From Leptospira borgpetersenii serovar Javanica (GTDB lineage Bacteria > Spirochaetota > Leptospiria > Leptospirales > Leptospiraceae), in contig NZ_QAJG01000022.1 in the NCBI RefSeq assembly GCF_003046425.1, positions 10,001 to 22,500 of the forward strand: a stretch of DNA of 12,500 nucleotides. Direction: 5' to 3'. A program made the translations under genes and the position numbers. The notes beneath the pieces were generated by a model, which saw only the letters and a program-made list of their open reading frames with translations, was not told where the DNA came from and did no database searches. How positions within the stretch are numbered: position 1 is the stretch's first letter; every line of letters starts with the position of its first letter. Of the stretch, positions 1 to 12,500 are shown piece by piece.

Positions 1-13
1 TGTATCCCCTCCT

Positions 14-2007
<1,994 letters not shown>

Positions 2008-2017
<10 letters not shown>

Positions 2018-2036
2018 AACGTGAAACGGGTTTTTT
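2008..2036 (+). terminator. Rho-independent terminator of the helicase-associated domain gene
   Basis: AACCCG (2008-2013) pairs perfectly with CGGGTT (2027-2032) around a 13-base loop, and a run of six T follows (2031-2036). The left arm overlaps the last codons and the TGA stop lies in the loop. This is a compact intrinsic terminator for the plus-strand gene. Confidence 0.75.
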
Positions 2037-2160
2037 ATATTTGTTTTTGATTTATAAGATTTTTCTTTTAAAAGGAAAACATCATATTTTATTCTAATCA
2101 TTTTTTTAAAAAAACTATCGGAAGATTTTCTCTCAAATAAGAGAGGGGAGATTAAAATTC

Positions 2161-2180
2161 GTTCTTTTTAAAGAAAGAAC
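2161..2180. repeat. Short hairpin in a convergent intergenic region
   Basis: GTTCTTT (2161-2167) and AAAGAAC (2174-2180) form a perfect 7-base inverted repeat with a 6-base loop, followed on the plus strand by six A. It lies between the two convergent genes, about 55 bases past the stop of the small minus-strand gene. It could help end minus-strand transcription, but no T tract follows in that direction. The rest of 2037-2235 is very AT-rich, with no gene I can support. Confidence 0.4.
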
Positions 2181-2235
2181 AAAAAACGATCGGTTTGATA
2201 GGAGAGATGGCGCCCGAGTCCTTTTGGGACTAGAG

Positions 2236-2512
<277 letters not shown>

Positions 2513-2513
2513 G

Positions 2514-2552
<39 letters not shown>

Positions 2553-2689
2553 AGCTCCGCATGACGATTGAAAATAGAGAGCGGGCGAATTTAAGATCAC
2601 GTCATAGACGGAAGCGGGATAGTTCTACTAACGGAAGCAGATCGATTTTCCGAATCAGTTATGAATCACGGAAGACAACGATTCACAAT

Positions 2690-2746
2690 TTTGATTTCGT
2701 CGCAGAATGCGAAAAAAGAACATCCGTTTTTCGTTTTCTTACGAAA

Positions 2747-2751
<5 letters not shown>
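2690..2751. repeat. Long-armed inverted repeat at the chemoreceptor 3' end
   Basis: TTTGATTTCGT (2690-2700) and ACGAAATCAAA (2741-2751) are perfect 11-base inverted copies flanking a 40-base core. The right arm covers the chemoreceptor stop codon. The core contains a second pairing, CGAAAAA (2710-2716) with TTTTTCG downstream, and a small CGC/GCG hairpin (2701-2711). Read on the minus strand this is a folded structure beginning at the stop codon, consistent with a 3' stabiliser or a terminator lacking the usual GC stem. The function is inferred; the pairing is seen directly. Confidence 0.55.
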
Positions 2752-5287
<2,536 letters not shown>

Positions 5288-5477
5288 ATTTTGTTCCGAT
5301 ACCTAAGTTATGCGTTATTCGAACTTGATTGATTCTTTATGTAAATTAAAGCTATTAACTATTATTAATACAAGGAGAAAGTAAAAAGAGAAATGTAAAA
5401 TCACATTATATTTTATTGAATATTGCATCCCTTTAGGAATTAAAAGATGAGGGCAATATTCGGAAGTTTGATTGGAT

Positions 5478-5505
5478 GATATAACTTCAAGAGATGTGTT
5501 ATATC
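5478..5505. repeat. Inverted repeat, 8-base arms
   Basis: GATATAAC (5478-5485) and GTTATATC (5498-5505) are perfect inverted copies around a 12-base loop, in the gap about 190 bases upstream of the chemoreceptor start. Arm length and spacing would suit either an operator or a weak RNA hairpin. No T tract follows on either strand. Confidence 0.45.
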
Positions 5506-5721
5506 GAGACCGTTTTGGATGTATTATAATATTAAATAAATATAATATATGTTTTGCACTTAAAATTCAATTTGCTAATATAAAGGGACTATGGAATGGA
5601 ATTGAGGCCTTTTCTTTAAACGTAATTTTGTACGAATGTAGACCTGTCGGAGATACTTGAAGAGGATTATAATTTCACCGGTAAGTCGTGGTTTGTGAGT
5701 AGTCCAAATGTCAGTACGGAC

Positions 5722-5760
5722 TTCAACATCTAGAGATTATGCGGGCTCCTGGATGTTGAA
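5722..5760. repeat. Strong 12-bp hairpin between the TPR gene and the chemoreceptor
   Basis: TTCAACATCTAG (5722-5733) pairs with CTGGATGTTGAA (5749-5760): twelve consecutive pairs, with a single T:G wobble, around a 15-base loop. It lies about 95 bases past the TPR stop, in the transcribed direction of that gene. It has no T tail, so it is not a standard intrinsic terminator. A smaller AGTCC/GGACT repeat (5701-5705, 5718-5722) abuts it. Confidence 0.55.
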
Positions 5761-5854
5761 TTTCGGAATTCATGTAGTTTTGAGAAGAAAAAACGAAAAT
5801 TGAATTAAGAAAAAAGAAGTGTCATTATAGATTGAGGCTTTCCTGCTAAAAACG

Positions 5855-6979
<1,125 letters not shown>

Positions 6980-6985
6980 GATTTA

Positions 6986-7035
<50 letters not shown>

Positions 7036-7037
7036 GC

Positions 7038-7083
<46 letters not shown>

Positions 7084-7182
7084 AGATGACTATAGTATCA
7101 AAATAAAAAGTGATTTGAACTGGAAATTAGTCCCTTTTCTCTATTCAATTTTGGAAAAAAATTTCCGTTTATGTTTTTAATA

Positions 7183-7250
7183 AAGATATTCAATTCAATG
7201 ACAACCATGATTTTGTTATGGATAGATACGAGTTGAAATAAGAATATCTT
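7183..7250. repeat. Two-part inverted repeat upstream of ilvB
   Basis: AAGATATTC (7183-7191) is a perfect inverted copy of GAATATCTT (7242-7250). Just inside, TTCAA (7194-7198) pairs with TTGAA (7233-7237), giving 14 pairs in two blocks around a 34-base centre that itself has a CCAT/ATGG pair (7205-7208, 7218-7221). It ends about 160 bases before the ilvB start. It could be a leader-RNA structure or paired protein-binding sites; the role is inferred. Confidence 0.45.
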
Positions 7251-7302
7251 AAAAGAAAAAGCGTCGTGCAGAATCTAATTCGTTCGTTTTTTGAAATTCT
7301 AA

Positions 7303-7325
7303 ACCTTTGTAGAAGGTCTTTTTTT
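7303..7325 (+). terminator. Possible weak attenuator ahead of ilvB
   Basis: ACCTT (7303-7307) pairs with AAGGT (7313-7317) over a 5-base loop, followed by C and seven T (7319-7325). This has the shape of a small intrinsic terminator about 85 bases upstream of the ilvB start codon. Five pairs is short, so efficiency would be low. It would matter only if transcription starts upstream of it. Confidence 0.28.
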
Positions 7326-7362
7326 AGTAGAAGAATCGCTGATTTAAGATTACGGGTTCCTC

Positions 7363-7391
7363 TTGACAGTAGCCTTTTCGGTATCTTTATG
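7363..7391 (+). promoter_or_regulatory. Candidate ilvB promoter
   Basis: A perfect TTGACA -35 box (7363-7368) is followed at 17-base spacing by TTTATG (7386-7391), a poor -10 match. If used, the transcript would start near 7398, leaving a leader of only about a dozen bases containing the ribosome site. The weak -10 and very short leader keep this uncertain. Confidence 0.3.
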
Positions 7392-7400
7392 GACGTTAAA

Positions 7401-7406
7401 AGGAGG
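7401..7406 (+). promoter_or_regulatory. Shine-Dalgarno of ilvB
   Basis: A perfect AGGAGG four bases ahead of ATG at 7411. It decides the start: the frame is open upstream to a TTG at 7363, which has no ribosome site and would add 16 residues unlike any acetolactate synthase N-terminus. Confidence 0.85.
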
Positions 7407-7410
7407 AAGC

Positions 7411-9602
<2,192 letters not shown>

Positions 9603-9626
9603 ACTAAAAGCCCGTCTCAATTTCGT

Positions 9627-9666
9627 CTTAGGGCCCCAAATTTGGAAAATTGTAAGGTCCTTTAAG
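9627..9666. terminator. Possible bidirectional hairpin between convergent genes
   Basis: CTTAGGGCC (9627-9635) can pair with GGTCC plus TAAG (9656-9660 and 9663-9666), nine pairs with one G:T wobble and a two-base bulge. The 20-base loop holds the palindrome CCAAATTTGG. It is the only notable structure between the convergent ilvN and thioesterase-like genes. It lacks a T tail on either strand, so terminator function is only a suggestion. Confidence 0.3.
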
Positions 9667-9683
9667 TAGTTCCTATTCAGATT

Positions 9684-10088
<405 letters not shown>

Positions 10089-10208
10089 TTGTATTTTCCC
10101 TTATGTCTAACTGCTTAGAATAAAAAGAAGAGTGCCGCAAATTTGCTTCTAAAATTGTTCAGATTATTTTTTTGGAACATTTTTTGTCGAATGCAGATTG
10201 TTTGAATG

Positions 10209-10244
10209 CAAAACAGTAGGGCTTTCATCTTTTATACTGTTTTG
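10209..10244. repeat. Perfect 10-bp inverted repeat
   Basis: CAAAACAGTA (10209-10218) and TACTGTTTTG (10235-10244) are exact inverted copies with a 16-base loop. The repeat is about 120 bases upstream of the thioesterase-like gene. The left arm touches the second of two GAATGCA direct repeats. It could be an operator or a hairpin in a short transcript. Confidence 0.5.
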
Positions 10245-10268
10245 ATTAGGGATGTGATATATATTAGA

Positions 10269-10282
10269 AATTGTATACAATT
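10269..10282. repeat. 14-base perfect palindrome AATTGTATACAATT
   Basis: AATTGTATACAATT reads identically on both strands with no spacer, the kind of site bound by dimeric helix-turn-helix regulators. It lies 13 bases before the start of a second dyad at 10291-10305. The AT content makes chance occurrence possible. Confidence 0.4.
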
Positions 10283-10290
10283 ATTTATTA

Positions 10291-10305
10291 ATATTGATTC
10301 AATAT
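10291..10305. repeat. 15-base odd palindrome
   Basis: ATATTG (10291-10296) and CAATAT (10300-10305) flank a 3-base centre. Together with the palindrome at 10269-10282, it makes a pair of dyads about two DNA turns apart centre to centre. Confidence 0.35.
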
Positions 10306-10509
10306 GGCTATAAATTTAAATATGGGCCAAATTGTATTTTATATTGTCGTATTTTTCAAAATAGAGGAGGGATGTTGCGCAGAGGGCTTTTGTGTGGATT
10401 TTTGAAAAGATTTTCTCTTTTGCTTTTTGAGTTTATGGGGCTGTTGGACCGGCGTTTTGGAAAAATTAGGAGAAATCGATCCATCGATTCATTCAAGTTA
10501 CAAACTTGA

Positions 10510-10553
10510 GTATCGTATTGAACAACCAGGAGTTTGTCGCTCGAACACGATAC
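10510..10553. repeat. Inverted repeat with nested stem
   Basis: GTATCGT (10510-10516) pairs with ACGATAC (10547-10553). Inside it, ACAA (10522-10525) can pair with TTGT (10534-10537). The arms are perfect but short, and there is no T tail. Confidence 0.35.
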
Positions 10554-10625
10554 TATGATGAGCTTGTTTCAAAAGTTAGAGAATGTGGATCTTCTTCAAA
10601 AAAACCGAATTAGGTGCGATTTTAT

Positions 10626-10656
10626 GAGAACTTCTACATCTTTGTAAAAGTTGCTC
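10626..10656. repeat. Imperfect 12-pair hairpin downstream of hemW
   Basis: GAGAACTTCTACA (10626-10638) and TGTAAAAGTTGCTC (10643-10656) form twelve pairs with one bulged G and one mismatch around a 4-base loop. It lies about 75 bases past the hemW stop in its direction of transcription. The compact shape resembles a dispersed intergenic palindromic repeat or a transcript-end structure. Confidence 0.5.
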
Positions 10657-10729
10657 GTTAATTTTGGGTGTGTCTCGAATCGTAAAGTTTGTTTAGATGT
10701 CCATTTTATCAGAGGGAAATTCCTGTGAC

Positions 10730-11889
<1,160 letters not shown>

Positions 11890-11893
<4 letters not shown>

Positions 11894-12500
11894 GGCCGGG
11901 AGACGGTCTTTTCGTCGGAACCCTTTAAGATCAGATCTACAACCGGAATCGGGGAAGTCCTTTCCAAAACGGAATACAAAAGCGCTTTTTTAGATTCCAA
12001 CGTCGGAGAAAAAGAGAATAAGATTTTCAAATTCGGCAGCATATTCAATTTTAAGAATGGAGTCCCATAGTGAAGATCCACGATTTCCGTTTTCGGATAA
12101 CGTTTTGCTAGTCCGGCCGCTAAATCTAATTCCAATTGACTGAACGTAGTTACTACAATCCGTTTGAATTTATTGTTTTTTACCAGGCTCGAAATTTTTC
12201 CGGAGTTTACGTTTTGAATATTTTTTTCCGAGAGTAAGGTTTCGAATTCTTTTCCTTGAACGGCGAAGATCGTTTCTTCCGTTTTTACGGTAATTGGATT
12301 GAAAGAAGACGGAAATGCGACGATGGATGCCCTTGATATTTCCGAATTGAGAGTTGGTGAAAAAATTTCTGAAAAGTTTTTTTCTCTTTCCGCAATCTGA
12401 TCTTGAAAGAACGCGATTTCTTTTTGCTCCAACTCCGAAAGTTTTTCTTTTGGTTCGGATTTTTTAGAGGAGAATTCGTAGACGATTCCGTGTTTTAGTT
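11890..12500 (-). CDS. C-terminal part of a GH3-like protein (partial, runs off right edge)
   Basis: 202 residues are visible, and the frame is open without a stop to the right edge, so the N-terminus is outside the window. A TTG at 12432 could be read as a start but has no ribosome site and lies mid-frame; I do not accept it. From about visible residue 50 the order resembles the C-terminal domain of family 3 glycoside hydrolases: [15 protein letters not shown], a short strand (EETIFAVQG), [20 protein letters not shown], then [20 protein letters not shown] and [20 protein letters not shown] followed by IPVV. If so, the missing half would be the TIM-barrel catalytic domain, as in long-form beta-N-acetylhexosaminidases acting on cell-wall sugars. 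The family is inferred from pattern order without catalytic residues in view. It overlaps hemW by four bases. Confidence 0.5.

Larger units (their letters stand above)
5288..5854. other. 567-base gap without a supported gene
   Basis: This stretch lies upstream of the chemoreceptor and downstream of the TPR gene, both on the minus strand. It is AT-rich, with an almost pure A/T tract around 5520-5552. The only open frames are short, begin at TTG or lack ribosome sites, and have unconvincing composition. It should contain the chemoreceptor promoter and the end of the TPR transcript, but I could not assign clean -35/-10 boxes or a T-tailed terminator. Two clear inverted repeats are listed separately. 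Confidence 0.6.
10089..10729. other. 641-base gap, palindrome-rich, no supported gene
   Basis: The region lies between the start of the thioesterase-like gene and the end of hemW, both on the minus strand. It contains no convincing coding sequence; a 45-codon plus-strand frame near 10372 is discussed as rejected. It holds at least five inverted repeats or palindromes (listed separately) and a direct repeat of GAATGCA (10189-10195 and 10204-10210). It should include the promoter of the thioesterase-like gene and the end of the hemW transcript, neither of which I can assign cleanly. Confidence 0.6.

Noticed and set aside
2199..2233. GGAGAG followed by ATG GCG and a stop after eight codons, resembling the 5' end of a Ser tRNA (GGAGAGATGGC).
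   Set aside because: No cloverleaf, T-loop or matching 3' acceptor strand follows, and the ATG abuts the purine tract. A coincidence of short sequence.
5472..5660. 62-codon plus-strand frame in the gap downstream of the TPR gene.
   Set aside because: It starts at TTG, crosses an almost pure A/T tract, has no Shine-Dalgarno and shows no family resemblance.
7363..7410. N-terminal extension of ilvB from TTG at 7363.
   Set aside because: The perfect AGGAGG before ATG 7411 and the normal family N-terminus there decide against it. The TTG is also part of the TTGACA box.
10294..10509. Plus-strand frame of 71 codons, or 45 codons from ATG at 10372 after GAGGAGG.
   Set aside because: The ATG is one base from the purine tract, too close for initiation. 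The longer form begins at TTG. The product is Arg/Leu/Phe-rich with no recognisable pattern, and the frame lies among palindromes.

Overview
The window is an ordinary-looking chromosomal segment whose genes and layout best fit a spirochaete of the genus Leptospira. The reasons are AT-rich intergenic DNA, moderately low-GC coding DNA, long non-coding gaps, a large multi-membrane-segment methyl-accepting chemotaxis protein, and Lys/Phe/Ile-rich proteins. The genus call is an inference from protein style and context, since no rRNA or other marker gene is present.

Layout, left to right. (1) Positions 1-2036: a plus-strand gene for a 667-residue protein with a C-terminal XPB/Ssl2 N-terminal-type helicase-associated domain, closed by a good Rho-independent terminator. 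Its true start may lie left of the window. (2) Positions 2236-5287, minus strand: a small unknown 89-residue protein and, upstream of it in transcription order, an 846-residue transmembrane chemoreceptor (Cache-like sensor, HAMP, MCP signalling domain). (3) Positions 5288-5854: a gene-poor gap with two clear inverted repeats. (4) Positions 5855-6961, minus: a 368-residue protein made almost entirely of TPR repeats. (5) Positions 6962-7410: a divergent regulatory region with several inverted repeats, a TTGACA box and a strong Shine-Dalgarno. (6) Positions 7411-9602, plus: ilvB and ilvN, the large and small subunits of acetolactate synthase, overlapping by 4 bases. (7) Positions 9684-10088, minus: a small hotdog-fold thioesterase-like protein, convergent with ilvN. 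(8) Positions 10089-10729: a second long non-coding stretch, rich in palindromes. (9) Positions 10730-12500, minus: hemW, overlapping by 4 bases an upstream gene that runs off the right edge and resembles the C-terminal domain of family 3 glycoside hydrolases.

How the genes relate. ilvBN is a coupled two-gene unit for the first common step of branched-chain amino-acid synthesis. The GH3-like gene and hemW are also translationally coupled, although their functions are not obviously linked. The other genes look like independent transcription units. I see no mobile element, CRISPR array, tRNA or rRNA, and no defence or biosynthetic cluster. The most interesting material is non-coding: the ilvB leader and the palindrome-dense gaps at 5288-5854 and 10089-10729. 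A helicase-associated domain protein without helicase motifs and the two-part membrane architecture of the chemoreceptor also deserve a look.
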